Positions 1-11,448 of a DNA stretch of 64,000 bases are shown piece after piece (position 1 is the stretch's first letter; every line of letters begins with the position of its first letter). This stretch comes from Deroplatys truncata. Taxonomy: Eukaryota; Arthropoda; Insecta; Mantodea; Mantidae. Location of the stretch: positions 167,558,993 through 167,622,992 of the forward strand of contig CM060975.1 in NCBI GenBank assembly GCA_030765065.1, written 5' to 3'. The notes beneath the pieces were generated by a model. It ran no database searches. It was given only the letters and a program-made list of their open reading frames with translations, and was not told the DNA's origin. The translations under genes and the position numbers were made by a program.

Positions 1-1180
1 TAACTGTTTCATCTGGTTACATTTATAAAAAAACAATATATTTGAAATAAGTACTTCAGTATTTACGAGTCACGATACATGTAATGCATTAAGACGTACC
101 AGAAGGCCTCAATGTCACTCACTTAAACTCAAAAGTTGGTATCTCACAGAATAGCCATTTCTCATCATTTCCTTTCGTATTCAAACTCAAAATGTCAACA
201 GTGCTTTGGTTCCTTAATTGCATGATAAATGCACGGACTGGGCTACCGGAATGTTTTTGAAAGTTGAATGCTTCGTTCGAGGCGGCGGTGTAGGTCAGGT
301 GACATTGTGGTTTGGTGCAGAGTTTTCATCAAGAAGTGGACCGTCATGAAAGTGACCATTAGATAGCTCGACCCACCTTTTATTCGCCTACCTCCCTGCT
401 CTTCTAACAAAGAGACTTGCTCTAATGAAACTCACCAGATAAATGTAACGCGAAACGGGACATTTCCAAAACCCGGTTCTTCCTCTGGTCACATGACAAA
501 GCGGCGTCATTTTGCTGCTGTGGTTTCGATGTTGACTGGCTGGCGGTTTGTGGGCACTCCCCCAAAAACCCTGAAACACGGCTAGATTGGTTCAAACGAG
601 CAGCTGTCTCTTAGTTAGAACGCGATTTGTATATTGTCTTTCTAACTCAGTCATTTCAACGCCTCTCTGGAAGGCTTCTGCTATCTCCAGAAGACTGTGT
701 ACTGTTGATCATCTTTACAGAATATTGGGAAATAAGGGTGAGGAGTACGTTTGAATAGAATCGAGTAAATATTAGAAAATAATGAGAAGCGGAATTGTTT
801 ATTTCTTTTTTATTTCTGAGAGTCTGTTATTTCCTTATGTATTTCATAACATTTTTTGGATGATGAACGTTAAAATATTTAATACAAATGACTGTTAATA
901 GAAAGGAACACGTAAAAGTCCTCTTCTATAAGAAAGGAACTGTTCTGCTTTCGTCTATTTCTACGAAATAACTAATATCAGTTCATTCAATTTGAATAAA
1001 ATGGATACCGGAGGTAAAATAAGATTCAATCATTTTATCAATTGTATTTTTACATTCAAGGTGCACTTTCACCTGTTGCACATGCGTTTTTCTTTTATTT
1101 TCTCTACTACATTCATAGTAAGTATTGCACTGCACCCAAAAATTCAATACCGTGATTTTGAAACCCTCTGAATTCAAAAA
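1..1180. other. AT-rich intergenic sequence
   Basis: No coding segment, tRNA-like box or repeat boundary was recognised. Short open frames here lack any familiar motif. Confidence 0.5.
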
Positions 1181-1184
1181 AACA

Positions 1185-1690
1185 TTTTAGAAAAAATATC
1201 CATGTGTTTGTGTGTATCCGTGCGTTTGTCTGTGAACAGCATAATTGAAAAAGGAAAGGTGGTATAATTACCAAACTTGGTATTTAAATTTAGTATCTTG
1301 CAAGAATATGACACGAAGATTTTAAAGAAAATACCTTCAACCTCAACTACGCTTTAAATGGAACATTTTTCGAAATGTTTGATTTTCCCAAAAATGAGTC
1401 TAGCAATTTCGAATAAAATATCATATATTAAATATCATATATATTTTGACTTTTCTGGGTACAACCTGTGTAGTCCTTTTCATTTGGAAGGAATTTTATA
1501 TAATGTTGTGAAACTGGTACTAAACGTTAAGTGATAAACGAAATCGTACTCATAACAAATGTAGATTTCTTTAAAACACGCAATTACATCAAATAACTAT
1601 TTTTGTGGCATAAATAATTTCCGAGATATCCGTTATTAATGGTTCGAATTGTCAACACTTTTGTCATTCCTTCCAAAGACTGTCGATTTT
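1185..1690 (+). repeat. Unclassified dispersed repeat R, copy 1
   Basis: About 0.5 kb, AT-rich. It opens with a GT-rich run followed by a motif near GTGAACAGCATAA, then an ACCAAACTTGGT-like block, and closes with a block containing ATTAATGGTTCGAATTGT and GTCATTCCTT. The same order of blocks appears at 2215-2690 on this strand and at 5086-5635 on the other strand. No protein domain, terminal inverted repeat or tRNA-like head was seen, so the class is unknown. Confidence 0.6.
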
Positions 1691-1699
1691 CAGCTGTCT

Positions 1700-2210
1700 C
1701 GCGATTGCATGGAAAGAAGGTCAGCTATAGCGTCCAGTTCTTAAACATTTGACTATCGCTGTTTCCTTTGTATCTATAATGAAATGTGTAATGTAGCTAT
1801 TTTGCAAAGATTTATCTCGATTATAATGAAATAGAAAAATAAGTCTTAAATAAGAATCGCTTGCATACACACTAAAAAAACTAAGGAGAGTAGAGAAATT
1901 TATGAGTATGTAATACATCACATTTCTTCTTTGTATAGTAACCAATTAGCTATCAACTAACTATCCATAACAACAATTATAAATTGCATTAATACCCAAG
2001 GTGAGCAAAGTACCTGTGTGATAAACATAATTTAGTGTTTAACTTATCATTTTCATTTTTATTTCTTTAGCACTTCATATATTACTTATTTTTGTATTTA
2101 AATTATTTCTACCACTTACCTTAGTAGTTAGTGGAAGTATTGATTTCACACAAAAATAGGACTCGTGGCTTCTATTGGAAATAGGCATTTTAGTAAACCC
2201 TCAAGTAAAA
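1700..2210. other. AT-rich sequence between repeat copies
   Basis: Nothing recognisable beyond low-complexity AT-rich stretches. Confidence 0.4.
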
Positions 2211-2214
2211 AAAT

Positions 2215-2690
2215 GTGTTTTTGGAAAAATGTTAGTGTGCGCGTGTATTCGTGTGTGTCAGTGTGTGTGTGTGTGTGCGTGTGACTAACATAACTCAAAA
2301 CTGAAAATTCCGATAAATACTAAACTTCATATTTAAGTCAGGTGTCCTCGAAGGATACAAGACTACAACTTTCAAGATGTATACCCCACCAAAAGAGCCA
2401 TTGAGGTGGAAAATTTTAGTTATTTTTAATTTTCTCAAAAATCTCTAGTAATTTTTGTTAAAACCTTATTTGCGCAGATATTCGATGCTAAATAAGATGT
2501 ACATCCCTAATTTTCCACGAATAACCTTTAAAGTCTCCTTCGTTTCCTTTATTTTTTATATAACCGAAAAAACAAACGTGATAGATGTACCACTCGTAAT
2601 TGCAAGATATGCACAGCTCATTATTTAACAACAATTATGTCCCCATAATAGTGTTTTTAGTACGAGTATTTTCGAAATATTAGTTGCTGC
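2215..2690 (+). repeat. Unclassified dispersed repeat R, copy 2
   Basis: Same block order as copy 1: a (TG)n-rich start at about 2236-2283, then GACTAACATAACTCAAAA, then a block with a TTTAAGTCAGGTGTCCT-type sequence, and a distal block ending near 2650. It is more diverged than the other two copies, and its boundaries are approximate. Confidence 0.45.
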
Positions 2691-4095
2691 ACACAAACGT
2701 GCACAAAAAGCGGCCCATTCCCCTAGATCACAATATTGATTTTCTCTCCTTAAGTTTTCCTCCAACAGGTACTCAACCTTTGACTGCACCTAGCCGGCAT
2801 GTGCTCTCTAGAGACTAGCCTCAAAAACAATTCAGGTACCAACAAAAGTTGTTATAATCAATGAGAAATGTAGGGCTGGTTTGAACACCGCATTTATGAA
2901 AGAGTTTAGTTATGATTGGTACAGAATGAAAGGCTAAACCAACCACATCATTATTCGGCCTTTTAGAAGAAGAGGTGAAGAATTACTTGCATGAGACTTA
3001 AACTGAGCAACAGCTGCGATGTTAAATGAGACCTTTCATCAGCGGCTTGAAGAGAAGGTTAAACATATTGCCGCTATCAAACGGCAATAAGAAACTGATA
3101 TTAAGAGAACATGTAGCATGAAAATACAAGGTTTAAGTTTCAATGCTACCCTTCAGAGTTTGGCCATATTTCGGGGAGATAAGGTACTGGAAATGTTGAC
3201 CTTCTGCTCTCAAACAGGCAGCATATCTCGTATAAATATTCTCGCTCCTCTCCGAAGCTCAGCAGCAGGAATTCTTGTGATTTCCAGCATCTATTATAAG
3301 GTAAGGATTTTAGTCCGTCTCTGCCGGCATAATTTCCCCGGCGAGTGCCGGCTGTCACGCGCAGCAGAGAGAGGCCGCGAGTGGGTTCGAATAAAATTTA
3401 ACCACCCTATATGTTATTTATGCACAATAAAAGAGGCTAATGGTGTTTAAATATGACGGAAGTCTAAAGACCAAATCAGCTAAAACAATGTCCGTCTCAA
3501 AATTTAGGATAGACACTATCTACACTGTCTCTCATAACGCTACTCTCCAGGTTACAAATTTGATTCTATAAAAAACAAACTATTGCTACTGAATAATCCA
3601 AAACAAGCCAGGCACATAACACTCTTCCACGCTTATATCAATACTATTCTCATATTAACATAACAAACACGTAGGTGCAATCGAAATGATTCACTGTATA
3701 GGAAAGTAAGAGAAAGTTAGTCAAGCAAACTAAAGCTCCCATTGCTTGCCCAAGTCTGATCGCGTCTCAGTTGGACGACGGTATAATAATCTACCAAAAC
3801 GCGGCGACCGGCTTGTTTGTCTGCACTGCAGGGGTGATGGGCAATTCAAAAATCGGTATTTCTATGTAGAGTGCACAGAAAGGTGCTGATATAATGAGCA
3901 GAGTTTCTTTGGGGGTAAGGAAATACTAAACCGCTTCTGTCACGCCCAATTCCCAACCCTATCCGGTCTAGCACTCCACTTCAAGTATGTCTAACTTCCA
4001 ATTTTCTTCGCCTTTAATTTTGAAACCGACCTGTGTTCATTGGCTAATGTTGGATTGCTAGACATTTTACATAAAGTCAATGTAAGATGGATTCA
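2691..4095. other. Intergenic sequence without recognised genes
   Basis: Mostly AT-rich. A short GC-richer patch at about 3310-3395 contains clustered GCCGGC and CCGGCG words and ends near a GTGGGTTCGAA string that resembles a polymerase III B box. No matching A box was seen, so it was not called a SINE. Confidence 0.4.
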
Positions 4096-4555
4096 TCCAG
4101 AAGCTGGAATAGACCGTCGTTGTGATGTATGTCTTTCTTTTTTTTAAAGTTCCCTTGTTTTACCCAGTTAATCTTACTGTGTTTATACTGTTTTCGTTAC
4201 CGCTTATTACGCAATTATACAACACACAGTCACATACACAAACACGCATGCCATGGCGGGACTCGAACCCGCGACACTTAGCTTGGCGGAGCGCCGGAGC
4301 TATACCCTCGAGCGACCACGGCTACGAGGACCGGCAAATGACTTAAAACCATTCAGGTGAAATGTTTCTGTACTCCTCTCCTTTCGCCGTTCATCTAACC
4401 CTGAAATTTGTCCATAGACTAATGCGTGTTGTCGGACTTGAATTCAAACCAATCAGGCATTGGCTCATTCCGGATGGTGTGGAACATAGATGATAAGGAG
4501 TTTCTGCCAAAGTTAAATAAAAAAATACTAGGAAACCAAAGCAAGCACTGAATGT
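4096..4555. mobile_element. tRNA-derived SINE (family S1) with inverted head segment
   Basis: Read on the minus strand, 4250-4340 has a tRNA-like head: GGTTCGAGTCCC (B box) preceded by a GTGGTCGC/AGCTCCGGCGCTCCGCC region. From about 4345 to 4550 the body matches the plus-strand copy at 19370-19565, with shared words TACTCCTCTCCTTTCG, CCAATGCGTG-type and AAGGAGTTTCT. In the 19 kb copy head and body point the same way. Here the head lies reversed between body pieces: GACCGTCGTTG at about 4112 on one side and the tail on the other. Either an internal inversion or one SINE inserted in another explains this. Confidence 0.6.
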
Positions 4556-5085
4556 ATTATCTAGTTATTAGGGAATAATGTTTCGCAAAATGCGTTCTAA
4601 AGATGCGTGCTTTACCAAAACGATTAAAATATCACTACTTTCGTCCTTTAAGAAAGCGAAAAAACTGCAACTAATAATGCTTTCTCTTAAAAACTTAGAA
4701 AGAATGCGTTTGAAACTGCCTCAGAACCATTTGAAAAAATCATAAGAACCATCCATTACATAGAATGAGTCATTCCCTGGAAAACTTTGGATTGATTTTG
4801 TTGTTCGCCTGTTTGTGCTCTATGAGAAAATAATCCATGTCCTACTTTGACATGACTTTGTGTTCTATCGCTTTTAGTGGGTATACAAATTATACATACT
4901 TACGAAGGTTTTATTTTCTACTTCATTTTAATCAAGATAAACAATTTTGGATTACACTTTACTTATTGCATTGCACATCTCGTTAAAGATACAAAGGGTA
5001 GGGATGGTCAAATGTTTAAGAACTGGACACTATATGTTGGCCTCAAAATTCCACACTCTTTCCACTGAGTCACGAGTAACACTGA
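4556..5085. other. AT-rich intergenic sequence
   Basis: No gene, RNA or repeat boundary recognised. Confidence 0.4.
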
Positions 5086-5635
5086 GAGTCAGCACACTTT
5101 AAAGGAATGACAAAATATTTAACAATTCGAACCATTAATAACGAATATCTCGAAAATGGCCAATGGCACAAAATTGAAATGAATTGTGTGTTTTATAGAG
5201 ATCTGCATTGATACCGTAATTATTGTGTGTACATATTAGTCTATTGTTTAACGTTTACCAGTTATACAAGATTATACAAAATTTCTTGCGAATGAAGAGG
5301 ACTTCACAAATTATTCTCAGAAAATTCAAGATGTACAATTTATTTGTCATTAAATATCTTTAATATATGGTATTCTAATTAAAATCGTATGAAAGTTCTT
5401 TTTAGAAAATAAAAAATTTCGAAAAATTGTTCCATGTGAAGTGTAGTTTGTGGTGGGGGATTCTCTTGAAAATATTTGTGTCGTTTCTTTGGAAGGTACT
5501 GAACCTAAACACCTTTGGTATTTACCCGACTTTTCCTTTTTCTGTTATGCTATTCACAGATACACATACACACACATATGCGTCTTTTATAAAAAATGCT
5601 ATATTTGCAATCAGGAGCCTGAAAAGATGAATTTT
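5086..5635 (-). repeat. Unclassified dispersed repeat R, copy 3
   Basis: Reverse-complement match to copy 1. The distal block with AACCATTAATAACG and GGAATGACAAAA lies at 5100-5150. The ATTTTTCGAAA-type central block lies near 5415-5430. The GT-rich start with a CTGTGAATAGCATAA sequence lies at about 5545-5580. Copies 1 and 3 are clearly closer to each other than to copy 2. Confidence 0.6.
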
Positions 5636-5639
5636 CGGT

Positions 5640-6860
5640 GAAATCTCGGTATTAAATTTTTGGATTGAATGCAATACCTTCTCTACCTACTTCTGCACGC
5701 GGTAGGGAAGTAAAAATCTTGTCACAATACATTACATTTCCTAATGCGCCCTTATAAAACTGTTACAAATATCCTAAAAGTAAAACCTGTGTTTAACTTC
5801 AGGTGATATTTCTCTTCGGGCTGCTATACAGAATAAGCATACTGGAAATGAATGTAGGAGACAAGTCGCACATCCAAACCCCTTTGAGTTGTATTCGTGA
5901 TGTTAATGCTCGGTAGCATGAGGGTGCGGACTGACCCGCATAGCCCACGCCCTGCAAAACAATGGTCAAGGAATACCAAAAACACTTTCACTTCCTCATC
6001 GGTCATTATCCCGCTTGTGAGTGGTCTGCCCACCACGCCTTTATGATGACCGCTCCCTTACCTAAGTTTTTAGACTGGTTTCTGTACATCAGGCAGTGTT
6101 TTGTTTATGCCTTCTACTGCGCATCTCTGACCCTGTTTCAAACCTTACTTCTAGCTAGATGTAACGAAAACAGGAATGGATTTGTCCAAAGCAAACAAGG
6201 TGGCAGGATTCTAGGTCAAGCAGCCAAATTTAATATAAAGTGTATTTAAATAATTTAATTTTGTTAAACATTTATGTTTCTATATTTTGTTTACACAGTA
6301 AAACAATAACCGATAGTTTATTGGTGTTTTTTTATTTTAGATAAATAAATGATCCTTAAGTGTTTAATCGTTTCTACTGCCAAAAATCGCAACTAACATG
6401 TGTGTGTGTGTATGTGTGTGCGTAAGGCAGAACAGGAAACAACTAGGAAGTTGTAAACTCAAGAAAGAAGAAATAAGGAGAAAGAAGTGTTGAAGAAATA
6501 TATTTCTAAATCGCATATTAAGCGCAAGGAACAGATGCGCTTGTAAAATTTAAAACTCTGTAGTAATGCTTAATTTATACTGACTATTCAAAAACCACCT
6601 TTTTTAAATAACACAGATGTACCTTGCACCGATAGAGGAACGAGGGAGTGAAGGTGAGTGTGGAAGGAAGGGAGCAAGAACCTTCACTGTTAACAGAAAA
6701 ACTCGAGTGAGCGGAGTTGCAGGTCCTGCTAATAGGTGCATGTACCTAAGGAAAACGCCTTGGGCAGGAGGTGTAAACGTTTGATGTGAAAATGAAATCC
6801 AGACGTTCTTTTGGGTAAAATATTAAATTTTTATTTTCAATGGTGTAATATGCACTATAT
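5640..6860. other. Intergenic sequence without recognised genes
   Basis: The section 5820-6130 is less AT-rich and open on both strands for 70-95 codons, but no family was recognised. A short TG-rich microsatellite lies near 6400-6425. Confidence 0.4.
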
Positions 6861-6863
6861 ATA

Positions 6864-7908
6864 CAGGATGTTTCAGAAATACTTTTACAAACTTCGGGTA
6901 TGGGTTCCTTACACCACAAGAAGGAAAAGAGTTCATACGAATATATGTCCCATAATCCTTTGTTTTCTCGTTAGGAGGTGTTCAACACAGTGGTACACTT
7001 ATAACACACAAAACTCATAATAAATGCTCGAAATGTCCTCCTCTTGCTTCTATGCATGCCTGTACTCGTCGAATCATGGAAAGTCGCACCCTGTCAAAAC
7101 CTCCGGGATGGTGTCGAATGGTTTCGCAGGCTTCCATGACACGTCGATGAAGCGTTTCTGCATCCGGGATGGCTGCTCCACAAACCAATTCATTAAGATG
7201 CCCCCAGAGGTAAAAATCCACAGGATTCAGTTCGGGAGAACGTGCAGGTCATGGAACTGGTCCTCCTCTGCCTATCCCTCCATGCTGTCACGTGTGATGT
7301 ACCAGATGCCACAGCCAATTGCCTTGTACTGTTACCTGAATGGTCTTCGACACACTTTAACATCTGTTCTTCGCGTTCCGGCGTACGAACAACTCTTGGT
7401 CTTCCTCGATCAATAGTCTCTGGTGCAACGGTTCCTGTCTCAGCAAGGCGACGATACACAGCGACAAAATTGGATGACTCGGTTGTTTTCGGTCTAGAAA
7501 CTCCATTTGATAGAGCCGTGCAGGCTCGCGTCCATTACCATTCGCGCGACCATAAATAAAAATCATGTCTGCCTGTTCACGAAATCAATATCCAGCCATG
7601 GTGGAACGAAACACGTGCAGTTACATGTACACAATTAAGACGTTGAATACAGACTAATGACAAATGGCAAACGTAAACAAGTCTTCATGGCAACACTTCG
7701 CCATCTACCGTATGTAGTACAATGGGTCAATGAATGCATAGAGAAATGAAGTTTTGAGGTTGAACCCCGAAGGCCGTTGAACTCACACTTTCATTGTGAC
7801 AGGAATAACGCGAAAACCAAGGATTATGGGACAAATGTTTATATGAACTTTTCTGCTTCTTTTGGTGTGAGGAACCCATACCCGAAGTTTGTAAAAGTAT
7901 TTCTGAAA

Positions 7909-7915
<7 letters not shown>
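6864..7915 (-). mobile_element. Internally deleted mariner-like DNA transposon (M1)
   Basis: Terminal inverted repeats of about 115-120 bp bound the element: 6864-6978 begins CAGGATGTTTCAGAAATAC, and the complement of 7803-7915 begins CAGAATGTTTCAGAAATAC. Each end abuts a TA dinucleotide (6862-6863, 7916-7917), as expected for IS630/Tc1/mariner insertions. The element is 1052 bp and encodes a minus-strand transposase remnant. A full-length relative would be longer, because the catalytic centre is missing. Confidence 0.85.
7015..7566 (-). pseudogene. Mariner-like transposase remnant, catalytic core deleted
   Basis: The N-terminal DNA-binding part is recognisable in two frames. At 7566-7357 a segment resembles the DUF4817-type helix-turn-helix start (RANGNGREPARLYQ). 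From 7459 comes RRLAETGTVAPETIDRGRP followed by TSHVTAWR. The reading then jumps to the C-terminal part with SPELNPVDFYLWG around 7245-7200, where the third acidic residue is E, and ends at 7015 with EARGGHFEHLL. The segments that should carry the first two catalytic aspartates are absent and at least two frameshifts are present, so no active enzyme is possible. Confidence 0.85.

Positions 7916-7993
<78 letters not shown>
7916..7993. repeat. (TA)n microsatellite
   Basis: About 78 bp of nearly pure TA alternation between the mariner-like element and the foldback MITE. Confidence 0.95.
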
Positions 7994-7996
<3 letters not shown>

Positions 7997-8312
7997 GACG
8001 GACCATTTAAGCTGAGACCGTACAATATCTCCAAAACTAAGCGTGTAGAAAGAAAACTTTAATATAAGTCATGTTTTGTTTGGAGGACATTTTGATAGGC
8101 ATTTTAGGGTCAATTTAATTTTTTTAAATGGACACCCACAATTAGGGCGAAATTAAATTGACCCTAAAATGACCAATAGAACGTCCTCCAAATAAAACAC
8201 GACCAGTGGCATTTACTTTCTCCCATAATATCAAGCAACTTTTATTCAAGACATTTCTTTCTAGAACACTTAGTTTTGGAGATATTGTACAATCTCAACT
8301 TAAATGGTCTGC

Positions 8313-8316
<4 letters not shown>
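7994..8316. mobile_element. Foldback MITE with near full-length inverted repeats
   Basis: A 323-bp element. The left arm begins CAGGACGGACCATTTAAG and the complement of the right end reads AAAGGCAGACCATTTAAG. Both arms continue with GTACAATATCTCCAAAACTAAG, given here in two pieces (GTACAATATCTCC and AAAACTAAG). The match extends inward through TTTTAGGGTCAATTTAATTT, leaving only a short loop near 8125-8148. TA lies on both sides. No coding capacity. The structure fits a non-autonomous TA-target DNA transposon, and it sits within a (TA)n array. Confidence 0.85.

Positions 8317-8371
<55 letters not shown>
8317..8371. repeat. (TA)n microsatellite
   Basis: About 55 bp of TA alternation immediately right of the MITE. 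With 7916-7993 it probably formed one array before the MITE inserted. Confidence 0.95.
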
Positions 8372-8373
<2 letters not shown>

Positions 8374-8949
8374 GAACGTTAGTTTGGAGATGTAAGCATA
8401 CTTTGCAACAAGTACGATACTTCTGTATAATGCCGCCCCAATTACAGCCGGATTAATCCTAGTTATACTAAAAGTTATCTCTTACAGGCTATTAATATTT
8501 TTAACGTTTTGCATATTTTGCTATTCACATTCCTGAAGTAATTTTCATTATTACCAATAAAAGCTCAAGTTTCAACTTCAGTGCGTCTGAGTATATGAGG
8601 TATCACATTTAAGGAGTGTATTTACACGGCCATAATTGTCTCGCGATACACATAGATTCAATTATCATTTTCTTTTGTTATAGTCAGTGTTATAAGAGAC
8701 GTAAAAATACCGTCTTCTGAGATTAACAATAATTCTTTGCTCGATAATGATATTCGAGGATACCTCCGTTTATCTCATAGATTTTGTTCCACATGGAACC
8801 AGCTTGTTACTTCATATATTACGTTTTCTATTTTTTTTTCTTTTTTAACTGCTTCCATTGAAAAATAATAATTATACAAAAACTTGAAGGTAAGCATTTG
8901 ACTGGTGACGGAGAATATTAAATACATTATATTTTCCAGTGAATCACTA
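8372..8949. other. AT-rich sequence
   Basis: Nothing recognised. The 3' end of the neighbouring minus-strand LINE may extend into the upper part. Confidence 0.35.
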
Positions 8950-9056
8950 AAAAAACATTTTTATACAGCTTGTAAAAATTTGGAAAATTGTCTATTCAGA
9001 AGAGCTTGGTGTGTTCTGTTTTCAAATATAATATATAGTTCGAAAGGGTTATATAA

Positions 9057-11030
9057 TCATAACATTGCAACTGTATTTACTAATAACCATACAGAAACCT
9101 TATGTTTTAAAGTTGGAGTTAATAAAAAATCTAGCCTAAGAATAATGTTGGGGTGGATAGCCCATGCATAGTGATGTAACCGTAGCTTCTTCACAGAATC
9201 CATAAGGTGATTCATAATGGACTGCACAAGACATTCATTTAACCTATGCTTTAACGTGTCCTCTTCGTCGCACTTACTAGAATTAGTAATATGCCCCACT
9301 TGAAACCATAATCTGATTCCAACTGGAAGATGTTTCAAGAAGATGTGAAACAAATTAGAATAATGAGTGTCCTGAGCAAAATTTTCATTATTTCATCTCA
9401 GGAGCTTTGCAATAAGGATGTGAAACAAATTAGAATAATCAGTGTCCTGAGCAAAATTTTCATTATTTTCATCTTTTGCAATAAAGCATGAAGTTATAAG
9501 TTGTTCTTCTATCTGCAGCATTGTTCCAGAGGAGGATAACATCGTTTATGAACATAATGGTGCATGTAATTGAAGGTTATAGGTATCCTTCTAACGTCTT
9601 TTGTATTATCCAATCCTGCATCATCAACCCAATATTTTAACCAATTACTGGAAAATCCAGAATCGCTGTGCTATAAATTGGAATTCTGTTGAATGAAAAG
9701 CGCTCTACATTTCATCTCTATGTTTCAGATACCAATAGCACCTTCTCAAAGTTGAAGATAAGGTGTTGTCAAAGGCATTTCCCTGCCAAATATACCAACT
9801 AAGAACTGCAGTAATTTATCCATGGTGTTGTTTCGTAATAGGAGGTATTTTTGCCTAATACCACAGCTTGGAAAGCACATAAATATGCATGACCCACATT
9901 CTTTCATACAATATCCTCTATTATACGTGTCTTTACAGCTAAGTTTTATTTTCTGGACTATAAGAGCCCAATTTACAGATTGCATTTGATTTACATATGC
10001 AGTATGTTTACGTCCAAAATTTTAAGCTTAGTCACAGTTTTCAAAGCCTGTATTTCAGGTGGTACTCTCCATGAACCTATTGGTACTATACACTACTTAT
10101 CCTGATTAATGGTTATTCTAGATACGCTGCCAATTTCGTCGAGAATGGGTTCATATTTGTAACATCCGAATCAGTGGATAAGATAACGCTGACATCATCA
10201 GCATAAGCTGAAACTTCAAATTTGTATCCTTTCAAAATTATACAATGTATCTTATCATGTAGTTTATATGATAAAGAATTAATGACTGCAGCAAATGCAA
10301 CCATTGGAGCTAGACAACCTTGAGGATTGGATCATTTAATTGGTATATCTCTGGTCAGAAATCCATTAATTTGTAAGATTAAGGTAATATCACTATATAA
10401 GCACTCAATTAAAGATACAAGCTGGTCACTGAACCCTTGCCACTTCAACCCTGAAAATGTACTGAAGGTATAGACTGTCAAAGGCGTTCTTAAAGTCCAC
10501 TAGCGACGCCATAATTGCTTGTTTTTCACTGTAACCACAATATGCCACAGCATCGTGTAAGGAACATGTAAGGTCATACACAGAATGACCAGAAGGATAC
10601 ATGCCTGTGCTGAATGAATTATGTATCAAGCAAGGGTGTGATTCGGTTGTATAAGTCCTGGTTAATACTTTATAATCATAGCTTAGAAAGTAACGGGCCT
10701 GTAATTAGTAACTTGATATTTGTTGCGTTGTTTGCTTATTAATACAATAACACTCTTTCGTTGTGACACACAAAAGCTTTGTTCTGTAATATACAATTGA
10801 AAATTTTCACTAAAGCATCTTCAATAATATTAAAAAAACTTGGTAGAACTCATATGAAATACCATCACATCCTGGCGTTTTATATGTTTTTCCTTGTTGC
10901 AAAGCTTCAAATAATTCAGCCATTAAAACACACTGTTCTAACACACAGTCTATTCCAAAGTGACTCTAAGTGGAGACTGATGATTCAAGTCCTCTAAAAA
11001 AACCCTCTTACCTATTCGACTCACTGAACA
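9057..11030 (-). pseudogene. LINE L-A reverse transcriptase and zf-RVT part
   Basis: Visible in order on the minus strand: KTPGCDGISYEFYQ near 10900-10860; an RT core with MASLVDFKNAFDSL near 10510-10470, where the first catalytic Asp lies in VDFKNAFD; NPQGCLAP near 10330; the catalytic SAYADDVSVILS box near 10215-10180; and at 9280-9225 CDEEDTLKHRLNEC, typical of the zf-RVT region that follows the RT in Jockey-like LINEs. Stops and frame changes break the frame many times. It is a dead copy, and its upstream part continues beyond the L-B insertion at 15.5 kb. Confidence 0.75.
9341..9490. repeat. 75-bp tandem duplication inside the LINE
   Basis: Two units (9341-9415 and 9416-9490) share GATGTGAAACAAATTAGAAT and GTGTCCTGAGCAAAATTTTC with few differences. 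This is a local duplication within the decayed LINE coding region. Confidence 0.85.
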
Positions 11031-11448
11031 AAGTAGAATAGTGATGGAAGGAGGCTCTCCCCTAGGAGCCACAGGACCTTGTAGTTGGTGGGGAGCCTTC
11101 CGTGTACCAGTGATTTACTAAGCTGTACTGGTAGAGGTACTCATGCCAGAGAGGCTCGTAATGAGGTACCAGACTAAGAAGTGGCTCAACAGAAAATCCA
11201 AACCAAAGGGACTCCCAGGTGGAGAACCTTGTGGAACTCCCAGCTAGAGCACCTTCTAGGGTCTCTGGCCCACCCAATCCAAGGTGGGCGTGCCGAGGGG
11301 TGAATGGCACTGGGGTGGTAAAAAAAATGCAGCGTCGCGAACGATCTCTTTAGGGTACCAGGCGACACCCTGAAATAATTAGCCTTCCCAATATATACGG
11401 GGCTCTGTATTGGGTGACTTTTATTTCCCTGCTACTCGTGGGACCAAC

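Noticed and set aside
7777-8034. Frames encoding repeated Tyr-Ile across the (TA)n tract
   Set aside because: These are translations of a microsatellite, not genes.
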